A DNA stretch of 54,785 nucleotides, from contig MCGO01000240.1 in the NCBI GenBank assembly GCA_002104985.1, positions 1 through 54,785 of the forward strand, given 5' to 3'. Position numbers and translations under genes: made by a program. Numbering within the stretch: position 1 is the first letter of the stretch; each line of letters opens with the position of its first letter. The notes beneath the pieces were generated by a model. It was not told the DNA's origin. It worked only from the letters and a program-made list of their open reading frames with translations, and made no database searches. Positions 1-11,089 of this stretch are shown here, one piece after another. This DNA comes from Rhizoclosmatium globosum (lineage: Eukaryota; Chytridiomycota; Chytridiomycetes; Chytridiales; Chytriomycetaceae).

Positions 1-1423
1 TGCCCTTTTCAAAGTGAAGGTCTTCTTCACCGAGTTGCTTCAAGTCGTCAACAAATATGTTCAAGATGGAGTTTTGTTGAATGACATGATCAAACCTGAA
101 ATGAATAAAAACATCAGTGAAAGAACACGAATGGGAATGTGGTACTTGTCCGCAATGGTCTTGACGAAATCAATCACTTCATCCGTGTCTAAAGGATGTT
201 CTTCTCTTCCTCACTCAACGAGAGTGGTTCATACTGTACAGAAAAGTTGATGGGTCGAAACCAGTTTGTCTGAACCCAATCGTTTCCACATCAGGGATAC
301 ACTGTTCCAAAATTCGTAAGAACTCCCAAAAATCTTGTGAATTATGGTACCTGAATCGCAGTCCCCAATTCCATTCGACTGACTTCATATGCAGGATCCT
401 TAAACGATTTACATTCCATGACAGGATCATTGAGAGTCTCTTTGTCCGAAAAGTTGCAATCCTTCCCGAATTCACGCTTTTGCCGCGATATTTTCACGAA
501 ACCTGATATTCATGTAAGTCTTATGACTTCAAGTCAGGAGGAACAACAAACCGGGTCTCTCGTGTCAAACACTTGCTCCAACTCGATATCTTTGTCACTT
601 CCAAGACACTCCCACGGCTTTGAGACGGGTTTCTTTTTGATTCCTAAGGCTGCCATAGCTTGTTCTTCGGCGACAGCCGCATCAATCACAGGCGGCTATT
701 AAATATGTGTTCAACATTGTTCCACTATTTATGATTATGCTTACACGAAGAATCGCGTCTACAGCAGCAGGTGTTGTGGCGAGCACGAAGTTTTGTCCAT
801 AGATAAAGTCAGCATCAAAATACAAAAGTAATTCGTCGTCAGGGTAGTTCTATTTGGTAAATGTTTAAATTGAAGAAGGGTTTGAATCAAAACATATTTT
901 GGTTTCATAACCCCTCGAAAATCCATCAACAACCCCTTCGAGAACATGAATTTACCTTAATCAAATCCAAATACGGCTGAAAGTCAGAAACAGCACGTCG
1001 AGCCATGACATCCGCAATCAAATCTGCCTTTGGAATAATCTTGATGGGTTTCTCACGCGTCACATCTCGTTTCCCTTAATTTTGAATATATCTTTGCGTC
1101 ATTCCAGCGAGGAAAAGGGGCAGAATTCCTTCTGAGGGAAGAGGGTTTGTGTTTCCAGGAGCGATAGCGACACCAACTGGAGGTTTCTCGAGAGGAGGAG
1201 GAGCACCATCTGTCGGCGATGATGCTGCTGCGATATTTGCGTTTGAAGGTTGTTGAGAGAGGGCGCCCGGAGTCGACGGATCTGCGATATTTGATTTTGA
1301 CGTGGCTGTCGAAAGTGGTTTTCCGGCAGCTGCACCGGCTGGGACCAGCAAGTTTGCGGCTTGTTTTCCGCCGGCGGTGTCCGGTGTCGGTGCCTGGGCA
1401 GACGTGGGCTTCGCGTCGGCCAT
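1..1423 (-). CDS. DNAI3: Axonemal inner-arm dynein intermediate chain, DNAI3/WDR63-like (C-terminal part off the left edge)
   Basis: This is the intermediate chain of an axonemal inner-arm dynein, acting in the flagellum. The exons read: a Pro/Ala-rich N-terminus from the ATG at 1421-1423, then GILPLFLAGMTQ, EKPIKIIPKADLIADV, RRAVSDFQPYLDLIK, a block with LLLYFDADFIYGQNF, then SKPWECLGSDKDIELE, KISRQKREFGKDCNF and NWFRPINFSVQYEPL, ending in an exon with VIQQNSILNIFVDDL at the window edge. This order matches WDR63 before its WD repeats, which lie outside the window. Two defects are visible: an in-frame TAA at 1076-1078 between GMTQRYIQN and GKRDVT with no credible intron, and a frame change near 191-193 that one extra T in the T-run would repair. 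The gene is divergent from the PP2C gene. Family assignment is by remembered motifs; the presence of motile-cilium genes in chytrids is established. Confidence 0.75.
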
Positions 1424-1609
1424 GTTTGGTTCGGTGTTTTGGTCAAGATTGTCTGGAAAAAGGACGGCGTTGTATGATATTGATAGTACTTGAGAACTAA
1501 CAAGCACATACTCATGTCATTCTTCTTTCTTCTTTCTTCTTATATCTCTGTGGTTTCTTCTCTGTGATTTCTCAGTTATCTGAATATTCCATATTCTTTG
1601 TCCATAATA
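1424..1609. promoter_or_regulatory. Shared 5' region of DNAI3 and the PP2C gene
   Basis: The 186 bases between the two divergent start codons must hold both promoters. A pyrimidine-rich stretch with repeated TTCTT lies at about 1520-1565. I see no clear TATA box. The call rests on gene orientation only. Confidence 0.4.
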
Positions 1610-3858
1610 ATGTATGCCCAAAGAGTCGGACGGAAGCACCACTACAGCGAGCGGCTCGTACAAGAGGATGCATGCGGCACCATCTCATTTGAAGTACAAG
1701 GAGAAGCCGTGTACGGAGTGTATGTTGCTGACGGGGTTGGTGTTGTTGTTGTGTGTCCAACCACCCAACTAACACACCAATCTTAAAAAACCAGCACGGT
1801 GTTTCGTATGTCCCGTCTGCGTCGCTGAGTTCTGCCGAGCGATTTCAGCAGTTTCTCGTGGCTGAATTGGGCGGCGTTGTCCGGACGCTTCTCGACGAGG
1901 CCGGCGATGTTCGGAGTCGGACGAGTGTCGCCGAAAGCCTCGAACGCCTGAATTCGCGGCTTGACAATGTGCTCAAAGGTGCGGCGCTAGTCAGCTTGAT
2001 TACTCGATCGCCTTGTTTAACTCGCCAACTTCAACGCAGAAAAGGACGAGCATCTGAGCAAGGAGAATGGCTCGACCCTCGCTCTTGTTCTCGTCGTGGC
2101 CGACACGCTCTATGCCTGCAACATTGGCGATTCGCAGATCCTGTGCTTCGACAGAGACGCTGACGTTCCGGCTCCGTTGAAAATATGGCGCCTGGAACGA
2201 CTGGCGGCCATTGCAGATTCCAAACAACGAAAGAAAGCCCAAGATGCAGATGCTGGAAACTCGTCATCTAAAAGCTCATCAGAAGGAACGCCAAGAAGGT
2301 CAAACCGCAATAGCGCGGTCAATACTCCGTCAACAAAGGATTCCTCTTCCTCCTCCTCTTCAGCAGAAACCCCTTCCTCATCGGCATCCACCATGGCAGA
2401 ATCAACAAACACAACTGCTTCCGAATTCTCTTCATTATCTTCTGATGATGACCCTGACACCCACACATGCTGTTACCCTGACTCTCTCTTTCTTCAAGAA
2501 GGAACTATCCAACGTTACATTACACATGAATCAAATCTTCTTCGTAACCAAGCAACCGCTGTCCGGGGAGGTGCTGTTTTTGGTGGATACATTCATTCTG
2601 CGAAATCAAAGTACAGATTGGGTATGACTTGTACTCTTGGGAATACAAGTCACAAGGATAATTTATTTGTGCGAACCAACGTGTATTCGTTTGGATTGAC
2701 GGAGTTATTGGCACGGACAGTTAAAGGACGTGTGTTGGTTGTCTTGACGAGTGACGGCATGTGAGTATCCTTTTGAAAAGTCGATGAGTCGCAGCTTGGA
2801 TGAGTTAGACGCGAGCTACACGTAGAAAAATGCGTAGAGTGAGAAAGAGTGAGAGAGCCTCCCGGAGAAAGACGATTGGTTTCTGAATCTTGGTCACATC
2901 ATCCATTCTGACAGAATCTAGTTGCTAATCACACTATTATCAGAAAAGATCTCGTTAAATCTAATTTTATTGGGCAAGCTTTCCAAAATCTGCCGCAAAC
3001 AATCCGTGCAATGTCGAGTGCAATCGGCGGATCCATGAATAACTCACCGCGACGATCAATTCTGAACTGTATGAATGATTTGATACCACGACCTACGGAT
3101 GATGCACATGACCGGTGCGCCAAAGAATACCTGGAAAAACTTGTGGCTCTCTGTAATACAGCAAGCCCGACGACAGCAGATTCAAACTCAATAGATTCGC
3201 CATCAGAATATACTGATAATCTGATTGCTGTGGAAGCACTGTGTGATATCGCTATCCTCAAGGGCTCAACTGATGATATCTCCGTTGCAGCCCTCGAAAT
3301 CACAAACGTACCTCCTCCACAAAAGCCACCATCTGCAGCAACACCCTTAGACCAACAACCATACGATGTTTTCTGGAACACTGAAACTCAAAAATGGTCG
3401 CTTGTCCCACCGCGACATCATGACTTGGAGCTCGTACTTCCCCAAAGGAACCATCCAAAGCCACCGCCAATGATCCAAAAACTCCTTGCTGCTGTCGCCG
3501 CGGCTGGTAACAGAAAGTCTCCGGTCGCTCTGCAACCCATTACTCAATCTGAACCCTTACCTGCCCTTCAGCCGCTTCAATTCGGGAAACAAGTACAGTA
3601 TCTATTGGATGGGGTGTTGCAGCTGCTTCTGCAATTGAAACATCGGCTTTAGCGTCGTTTGAACGTGTTTCTGCTGAATATTCCATTGACTCTGATGAAA
3701 TGTGCATCACTCCCGTCGCTGTTGGCGCTAGTAATATGGAACTTAGCACTCCTCTTGTACTTGAAGCAACTGGAAGTAATTTGGGGACACCGACAAGGAA
3801 ACGGAAAGGAAGTGAAAGCCTCGATAAACTCAATGAGAAGGGAAAGGCACTTGAGTGA
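1610..3858 (+). CDS. PP2C-family (PPM) serine/threonine protein phosphatase
   Basis: A metal-dependent Ser/Thr phosphatase of the PPM/PP2C class. QEDACG is followed by VYVADG, and splicing across an intron ending near 1791 completes the metal-binding DGHG motif. Later exons give STLALVLVV..NIGDSQILCFD, then VVLTSDGM, then GSTDDIS, where most PP2Cs have G-S-x-D-N. Between the third motif and the SDG block sits a long Ser/Lys/acidic low-complexity insert (about 2200-2460). The C-terminus is reached through an intron from GTAACA near 3509 to CAG near 3571, returning to frame at ASIRETS and ending TRKRKGSESLDKLNEKGKALE. The start at 1610 gives MYAQRVGRKHHY; no better upstream ATG is seen. Substrate and subcellular site cannot be read from the sequence. 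Confidence 0.8.
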
Positions 3859-4042
3859 TACGTTGTTATTTTGTATAGTTTGTTAAGTTATTTAGTTTTG
3901 CTTTTCTCCTTACGTTTACGTTTTGATGGGTCGCTGTGTATGAAGGAGGGTCGGAACAGCTAATATAAACGTTTTTTATAAACTACTAGTTAACGAATTA
4001 GAATCGTCACTTTATTACCCATATACGCGTGAGTCAACGTAT

Positions 4043-5058
4043 TTAATCATCGAAAGTCATGACAGCGTAAGTTGGAGCGTCCAAAGTGTCACGCCCCTTC
4101 AAGAATGAAAGCTCAATAAAGAAGACGTATTCGACAGTCTTTCCACCGTTCTTTTTAACAAGCTCTCCAGCAGCCTTAGCGCTTCCACCAGTAGCAATCA
4201 AGTCATCCAAAATAACAACATTCTGTCCCTTCTTGATAGCACCCTCTTGCATCTCAAAGTAGTCGGTTCCGTATTCCTTGGTGTAGGCGACTTGGGTGGT
4301 AGCTCCTGGGAGCTTTCCGGCCTTACGGACTGGGACAAAGGCGGCGCCGAGACGCATGGCGATGGTGGGTCCGAGGAGGAATCCACGGGCGTCCAAGCCG
4401 ACAATCACATCAATCTTTCCGAGGTTGCTGGATGTGAGTTGGTGCACAATGTGGGTGGTGAGCATCTTAAGAAGTTGGGTTTAGGAGCTTGAAAATTAGG
4501 GGATTCAGGTGATGGTTAGGTTTACCTCGACGGCAAGTGGGTCTTGGAAGATTCCAAAGATGTCCTGGAACATGATTCCCTAATTGCACGCGCATTAGTT
4601 TTACGTTGTTACTTGGTGCGCCATCATTTGGGGGGAACTCAAAAATGCCGAATCAGTCCCTTCTGTCCTTCAACACCACATCGGACGTCTAATTCGTCAT
4701 CCTTAGCTTCATACATCATTCAAATCTATCATAGTCGAACCAGATTGGTTCCGACATCATTCCATCAGCCCAAATGAAACGATCTCTGACAGTCCAATAT
4801 GACACCCATACACATTCGACAGTCATGGCCATGGTGTCAGCCATCTATTGATTCAGATCGGAGGAGACTGTGTACCTTCTTTGGGAAATCTGGGATAGCT
4901 GTTTGTAAAGAAAACGTCAGCATCTGGTTTGATCAAATCCCTCTGCCTCCAAAACTCCTTCCCCGTGACCGCTTCCATCATGCCTTCATCCTTATAGGAG
5001 ATAAACAAAGATTCTACTAACCTCGGAGCTTGGACTTGATGTATGCAATGTCAGACAT
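4043..5058 (-). CDS. APRT: Adenine phosphoribosyltransferase
   Basis: Purine-salvage enzyme that makes AMP from adenine and PRPP in the cytosol. Four exons join cleanly: MSDIAYIKSKLR from the ATG at 5056-5058; AIPDFPKK; GIMFQDIFGIFQDPLAVE; and a long last exon with GLDARGFLLGP, the PRPP-binding loop VVILDDLIATGGSAKAAGE and the end APTYAVMTFDD. IPDFPKKGIMFQD is a hallmark of APRT. Intron 2 (about 4585-4850) is long for this window, at roughly 250 nt, and has no convincing gene inside. Length (about 180 residues) is normal for the family. It is convergent with the PP2C gene and lies next to the DUF7918 array. Confidence 0.95.
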
Positions 5059-5217
5059 TTGGAGAGTGATTTTTAGCGCAACCAAGAAAAGGCAAAACAG
5101 TTTTCTAGGAAATGACAATACATATTCTCGGCATAATGACGATGTATCAAACTGGAAAGAAAGTGTAATGCATCAACTTCTAAACAATTTATTGCTTCCA
5201 GGAATGTACTTTGCTTT

Positions 5218-6290
5218 TCAATCCAATGTCAAATCAATCAATTCCACTACTTTCTTCTTTGGCGGCGCCTCTCCCAAATATTCAATTTCACCATCGCTAT
5301 CGTTCTCTGCAGCAGAAGCTGTTCGTTTGATTGAACGTCCACCGTCAACCGACTCTGCCTTGACAAAAGCGTTTTCGACTTTGACGTTACAAACAAATGG
5401 AATCGATTCGAGTTCTGGATTCACATATTGCGTATAATTCGCTTTCATTTCTGGTTTCACGTCATCCTTAACATCAAAGACTGCTCTAGCTGCCATGGGG
5501 TTAGGAATGATTTCCTCCACTTCGAGAAACTCTCGCGTCTTGTAATGGTACGTGTATGTTGCAAGCGGAGTCTCCGTGAGAGTGTTTACATTCCAGAGAC
5601 CTTTGCAAGTTGTTGCTACAAATGGGTTTCCAAGTCTGAGTACGATATGAGCCAACCAACGATTTTCCAAGTAATATTTCTTACTTTGTAGTAGACGAGA
5701 TGAAGACTCCTTTTTTCGCACGTTCATTCTGTGATGAAAGTGATTGTTGGAGTTTTATAAAATAAATTAACAAGACTCACCACAACAGGAGCATTCAATC
5801 CAACGTATTCCTTCGTATTTGGACACTTTCTACTGACAAGCAAAACCGGCCAAAGCTCAATCCGAATCGTACCCAAAGAATCAACCCCCTCCTTCTCAAG
5901 CAACCCTCCGTTCGGAACTAAAATCGGCCTTGCAAATACAAAGGGCCTCTTCACATTCCCATCCCTCCGCCCAGAAACCACAGTCGTTCCCCTCCGCTTC
6001 AAAAACGACGAATCCATACATTTCCCATCAATGTAAACTTTGGCTTTCAGGTACTTATACCCCTGAAGGAATTTTCCTTTTGTTGGATCAGCGAGCGGAC
6101 TTGTGATTGTGAAGTGGATTGAGTAGGGACTATCGAGCTTCGCCACTACAAATGACTTGTTTGGGTCAGCGTCCCTGGATGGGTACTCAGACGATGCTTC
6201 TTGATCGCCTTGATGATGGATGGAAATGTTGATTGTGTCGAGTTGAAACGGGGGGCACGTTTTGGATGTTGGGAGCTGAAGGCGAACCAT
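5218..6290 (-). CDS. DUF7918-like protein with two C-terminal SUMO-interacting-type motifs (array copy A)
   Basis: First of five tandem paralogs, in the direction away from the receptor gene. Exon 1 starts at MVRLQLP (ATG 6288-6290) and carries the DUF7918-type core: SEYPSRD, VYIDGKCMDSSFL, KRPFVFARPILV and LGTIRIELWP. A short exon encodes NERAKKGVFISSTTK. The last exon holds TYHYKTREFLEVEEIIP, which fits the conserved F-x-Y-(R/K) ... IIP end of DUF7918. The tail has EIEYLG, then PPKKK, then VELIDLTLD, so two hydrophobic SIM-type strands flank a basic cluster. Fungal DUF7918 has no assigned function as far as I know. SUMO binding and nuclear location are inferences from the tail alone. It shares its exon plan with copies B, C and E. 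Confidence 0.75.
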
Positions 6291-6366
6291 TTTGAGAACA
6301 AAAGTTTCGGACAAGGCATAATCCAAAGTGAAAACCAAGTAAATATTTATCAGATTTGGATCTAGC

Positions 6367-7391
6367 TTAATCTAACGTCAGATCAATCACGTCCACAATC
6401 CTTTTCTTTGGCGTTGTTTGTCCCAAGTATTCCACCTCTGAATCCATATCAGGAACAGTACGTTTTTGGGAGTTAGTACTACTGCCAGTACCAACTCCTG
6501 CATAACTGCTCCTCTCAGACTTGACTTTTACAGGTTCAGGCTTTACGTTTGGAATAATCGGCGCAGCAGGGTTGGATGCATCGTTTCGAGCAGCCGGTGC
6601 AGGACGTGGCTCGGGTATTATTCCTTCAAGTTCAAGAAACTCGCGTGTTTTGTAGTGAAAAGTGTGAATCAGAAGAGGTTCGTTCGTCAGCTTTATGCTT
6701 TTACTGAATTTTGGGACATATGTGGTATCAGGGGCTCCAAGCCTGGAAGGAGGGTTAAAACAAACCAAAGATCACTTCGAATGACCGACTCACTTTGTCG
6801 TTGCAGAGATGAAAACGCCTTTCTTCGCCTTCTCGTTCTACATACTCTTAGTTTCATCCAAGAAGCGTAAATCAAACTAACCACAGTAGATGAATTTGAA
6901 TTTGATGTTCCTCCACTGTATGAACTAGATCCATTCAATTGAATTGGCCAAAGTTTGACAACGATCGTTCCCAACTGATCAACATCCTTCTTGTCAAGCA
7001 ATCCACCATCTCGAACCAATGTCGGCGCTGAAAATACGAACGGTCTCTCATACGATGCTTCCACCTTCCCATATATTTGTGAGCAACCCTGCTGGCACAA
7101 GATAGGAGAACCCATCCATTTCCCATCAATATGCACCTCCGCTTTCAAGTAGATACAGCCAGGAAGCAAGCGATACTCAGGATCCGAGAGACGATTATTG
7201 TTTGTTATGTAGAAGTCGATAATGTATTGCTTATCCAGTTGTGACTCGATGTAGCACTTGTTGGTGGATCCATCGTCAAATGGATACTCAGGCGCGTTAG
7301 CAGTTGAGTCTTGAATGCGGATGCCAATATCGATGGTTGATCCATGGAACTCGGGACAAACAGCATTTGGTGGTATTGTCAGACGAACCAT
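6367..7391 (-). CDS. DUF7918-like protein with two C-terminal SUMO-interacting-type motifs (array copy B)
   Basis: Second tandem paralog, ending 76 nt upstream of the start of copy A. Starting at MVRLTIPPNAVCPEF, it has the core GIRIQDS, PEYPFDDGSTNKCYIESQL, VHIDGKWMG, RPFVFSAPTLVRDGG and LGTIVVKLWP. The short conserved exon encodes N-E-K-A-K-K-G-V-F-I-S-A-T-T. The last exon gives HTFHYKTREFLELEGIIP and a Pro-rich linker, then EVEYLG, TPKKR and VDVIDLTLD. Copies B and C are the closest pair: the stretch around IESQLDKQYIIDFYITNNN is the same in both, which suggests recent duplication or gene conversion. Confidence 0.75.
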
Positions 7392-7495
7392 TTTTAAGAT
7401 ATGTTTCTCAAAGGTCTGTTGTTTCTCTCCATTCACAGTATTTTATACAAAAGGTTTGGATGATTATATTTAACTACGCGTATAAAGGAAGAGTG

Positions 7496-8620
7496 CTAGT
7501 CCAGCGTCAAGTCAATCACTTCCACTGTTTTCTTTTTCTTTGGTACCACAACTTGTCTCACAAATTCCACCTCCTCCGACTCTAGCTCCGGCGCACTGCG
7601 TTTCTCCCTTATAGTTGGATCGGTTGCATTGCTTTTGATCTCAGACTTGACCAGTGGCTGTGTTGAAGATGTTGGTTCAGGCTTCACGGGCAGAATGTTT
7701 GGGATCACGGGTACAGAAGGTGGGTCGGGTAAAATTGAGCTGACTTTAACAGGCTTGGGTTGTATGTTTGGAATTATCGGCGCTACAGATGAGCTAGGTG
7801 CATTGACAATGTTACGTGTTAACGGAGCAGAAGGCGCCTCCGGTATAATTCCTTCAACTTCAAGAAACTCGCGTGTTTTATAGTGGAACGTATGAATCAG
7901 AAGAGGCTCGTTTGTCTGCTTTATGCTGTTACAGTATTTCGGGACAAATGTAGGATCGGGAGCACCAAGCCTAAAAGGATGTTCAATAAACAAAGCGTAA
8001 CATTGAATTACTCACTTTGTTGTTGCTGAAATGAAAACGCCTTTCTTCGCCTTCTCGTTCTACATAGGACTTTGTCAGTTCAATCCGAGAAGTACAAATA
8101 GCATAATAATTACAATTGGCGAAGCCGTATGAGACGCCTCTCCCATAAATGTTGTTTGGTTACCCAACTTAATTGGCCAAACTTTGACTTGAATAGTGCC
8201 CAATTGATCAACATCTTTCTTTTCAAGCAAGCCACCATCTCGAACCAAAGTCGGCGCTGAAAACACGAACGGCCGCGTGCATGAGGCGTCTGTTTTCCCC
8301 AGTACTCGAGAACGCCCTTTTTGAGTCAAGATCAAACAGGACATGCATTTCCCATCCACGTTAACCTCCGCCTGTAAGTAGACACAGCCAGGGAACAAGC
8401 GATAATCAGGGTCCGAGAGACGATTATTGTTTGTAATGTAGAAGTCGATAATGTATTGCTTATCCAGTTGTGACTCGATGTAGCACTTGTCGGTAGATCC
8501 GTCGTCGAACGGATACTCAGGAGTGTTGACAGTGCTTTCGTTTATGCGAATGCCAATGTCGATGGTGGCGCCGCGGAACTCGGGACAACTGGAATGGAAA
8601 GGCAACACAAGGCGAACCAT
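7496..8620 (-). CDS. DUF7918-like protein with two C-terminal SUMO-interacting-type motifs (array copy C)
   Basis: Third tandem paralog. The start at 8618-8620 gives MVRLVLPFHSSCPEF. The core has GIRINES, PEYPFDDGSTDKCYIESQL, VNVDGKCMSCLIL, RPFVFSAPTLVRDGG and LGTIQVKVWP. The short exon (about 8030-8060) reads NEKAKKGVFISATTK. The last exon has HTFHYKTREFLEVEGIIP and a longer linker with repeated P-x-I-P-N-I-x-P-x-P units. The tail reads EEVEFV, VPKKKK and VEVIDLTLD. It is nearly identical to copy B across exon 1 and diverges in the linker, as expected of a disordered spacer between a folded domain and a binding tail. Confidence 0.75.
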
Positions 8621-8744
8621 GTCAATAGGAACAAAGAAAATGACAAATGAACCAAATCGTTCTTTCTCAAAGAAGTTAATAAGAATGAAATTATACGATT
8701 GAGACTGGAAAAGTATTTAAAAGTAAGGCCATTAAATCGGCGTC

Positions 8745-10025
8745 TCAAAACTCTTCGAACTCTTCGAACTCAGCAGCCTGCGCAGATCTCTTCGCACGAC
8801 CTCCTCCGTCAATCGCTTCGCTACAGCTATAATCTGAGTGGGAGCTACCCCAACGAATCGTCATTTCCCGAGTAATGCACTCTGAAAAGTCAGCCTCTTC
8901 GTCAAAACCTTCTCTTTCCCCTTTTCTCTTACATGCACGATTCGAATCCTTAAAATTCGTAACATCCGTTATACAATTCTCCGGGATCGCTGCCTCAATT
9001 TTTTCTGACGTCTTCGGTTTTTTAACACTGCCACCACTTCTTTTGTCTGACTTTGTTTCCAGAAGAGTATGATCAATTTCTACGCGTTTAATACTAGAGT
9101 TTGGATTCCAGGAATCTTTGAGAAGCTGGCTAGGCCTTTTGTATGGTTTACGATCCGTTCTAATCTTTAGAACTGATTTCGTTGTGGCCAGACAATATCC
9201 GTCTCTTTTGATGACTGAAGGCTGAAGAATTTCATGTTTGAGGCCAGGAATGACACCGTTAACTTCAAGGTATCTGAGTGTTTGGCAGTGGAACGTGTGA
9301 GTAAGGAGCGGCTCCTTGACAAATGAGGGAGCATTGACAAGTCGATGTTTCAAGGATTGTGTACCATGAAAGAATCTGAGGGGAGCGTAAGCGTACGGGC
9401 TTGGGTCAGGGAAATCTTACTTTGTGGTAGCAGAAACAAAGTCACGATTTTGGGCATTTTGATTCTGTTGTTCATCAGCGTTGCTTAAAGTAGTAATTAA
9501 GAAAGTATCTACCACATAGGGAGTATCGGAAGAGATGTACGAAGCCACGAGCGCCTCTTCAATACTCTCTCCATCAAGCCGAACAGGCCAAACTTTAACA
9601 AGAATGGTCCCCAAAGCACCACCCACAACCATTTTATCCATCGATCCACCATTAACTACAATATTTGGTGCAATAAACATGAAAGGCTTTCCCATGATTT
9701 CAGAGAACACGTTTGGACCAGTTTGACGAAGAAGACAGTACTTTGACATACGACCATCAATTACAACGCTCGCACTCAAGTAAACATGCCCAGGAATAAA
9801 TGCATGCGTCGGATCGCTGGGAAAGTTTGGATTGATGACATCCACTTGGATGGTATATTCTCGTCCGAGCTGTGCCACAACGTACGAATGCTGACTGTCA
9901 CTCGGTCTGAGAGGGAATTCAGCAGAGTTTATGAGCTCTTCTTTGAAGCGAATGCCGACACTGACGTAAGCCCCTGTAAAGCCTGGCCACCAGGCGTTGT
10001 TGACAGGGACGGGAACGAGTACCAT
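8745..10025 (-). CDS. DUF7918-like protein without the SIM tail (array copy D)
   Basis: Fourth paralog and the most diverged of the array. It starts MVLVPVPVNNAWWPGF (ATG 10023-10025), keeps GIRFKEE, SAEFPLR, VVIDGRMSKYCLL, KPFMFIAPNIVVNGG and LGTILVKVWP, and ends exon 1 with DFVSATTK. After one intron the second exon gives KEPLLTHTFHCQTLRYLEV and NGVIPG, then a long basic/acidic tail ending AEFEEFEEF. No I-D-L-T motif is present. It also lacks the separate N-E-K-A-K-K mini-exon, since exon 1 reads straight into SATTK. It may have a different partner, or have lost the SUMO-type contact. Confidence 0.7.
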
Positions 10026-10107
10026 TTTGTCAGAATATTGTCAGAGATGAAATAAATATATTCCGAAAAGATATCAGCAGCAGCAAATAAGGTAGATAAA
10101 ACAAAAC

Positions 10108-11089
10108 TCAATCTTTTGTCAAGTCAATCACATCCAGAATCTCCCTTTTCTTGGGCATCAGTTCGCCAACAAATACAATATCTTCTCCACTGTCTTCAAC
10201 CTCACGCTTTCTTGGTATGTTTGACTCTAAAGTCATGTGTCCTTCAGTAGACGGCTCAAGCTTACACAGAGATGAACGACGTGATGTTGAACCATTTTCA
10301 AGATTAAATGAATTATCAATAAATTCGCTGGTATTGTAGTGGAAGGTGTGAACAAGAAGGGGTTCAGTTGTTAGGTCTTCCACGTCCCATGTTCTGAAGT
10401 GAGAAGCCAACGGATCAGGGGCGCCAAGACTGAATCAAAATAAGGTGATTAAAAAATTATTGCTATTCACTTTATGCTCACGTTGTGGTTGCAGATATGA
10501 ACACTCCTTTCTTGGCCTTCTCATTCTTTTGACAGATTACATAAGCTTTGGTTACGCCAAATAGGAAGATACTCACCACCTCATGAACAAAGGATTTAAT
10601 AGATGATTCCTGTTGCTTTGGTGGATTCGTTCCAACGAGACGTACAGGCCAAATTTGAATAACAATAGTTCCCAGCACATTCAGTTCATCCGCATTCATG
10701 ATCCCTCCGTTCTCAACAATTTTTGGTGCAGAAAAGATGAACGGACGGCGAATGTGACCTTCCCATTTCCCTTCAAGGGACGTCGATCCCTTTTGTCGCA
10801 GAAAGCGCGAGTCCATTCTCTTCCCGTCGATCCATAACTCCGCTTCCAAGTACAATAAGCCAGGAAGAAAGGAGCCGCGAGGATCGCTGACTGCGTTTGG
10901 GTTTCTGCAATCGAACTCGATGGCGTAGCTTGAACCAAGAACTGATTCGACGATTGTACATTCCGCTCCGCTTGGATGAGGATATTCTGGAGAGTTACTG
11001 AGGCTATTTTCAAGCCGAATTCCAATGGCGAGTGTGGCGTTGCGGAATTCGGGACAGTCAGGGTGGGAGGGAATGATCAACTCAACCAT
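10108..11089 (-). CDS. DUF7918-like protein with two C-terminal SUMO-interacting-type motifs (array copy E)
   Basis: Fifth paralog, divergent from the solute-binding receptor gene (137 nt between starts). The start at 11087-11089 gives MVELIIPSHPDCPEF. The core has GIRLENS, PEYPHPSGAECTIVES, LWIDGKRMDSRFL, RPFIFSAPKIVENGG and LGTIVIQIWP. NEKAKKGVFISATTT follows, separated from the core by an intron. The last exon (from about 10435) encodes PLLVHTFHYNTSEF, a short linker, then EDIVFVG, MPKKR and LDVIDLTKD. A further upstream in-frame ATG exists but is not shared with the other copies, so MVEL is chosen. Confidence 0.75.

Noticed and set aside
1076..1078. TAA read as a sense codon (alternative genetic code)
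   Set aside because: TAA serves as the ordinary stop in RPL26, RPB12 and other intact genes here, so a code change is not supported.
2110..2466. Minus-strand acidic open frame within the PP2C gene
   Set aside because: It is opposite the Ser-rich insert of a gene with good PP2C motifs and has no recognisable domain.
4585..4850. Possible small gene within the long APRT intron
   Set aside because: The only open frames are short and lack any protein-like pattern; the flanking exons splice cleanly.
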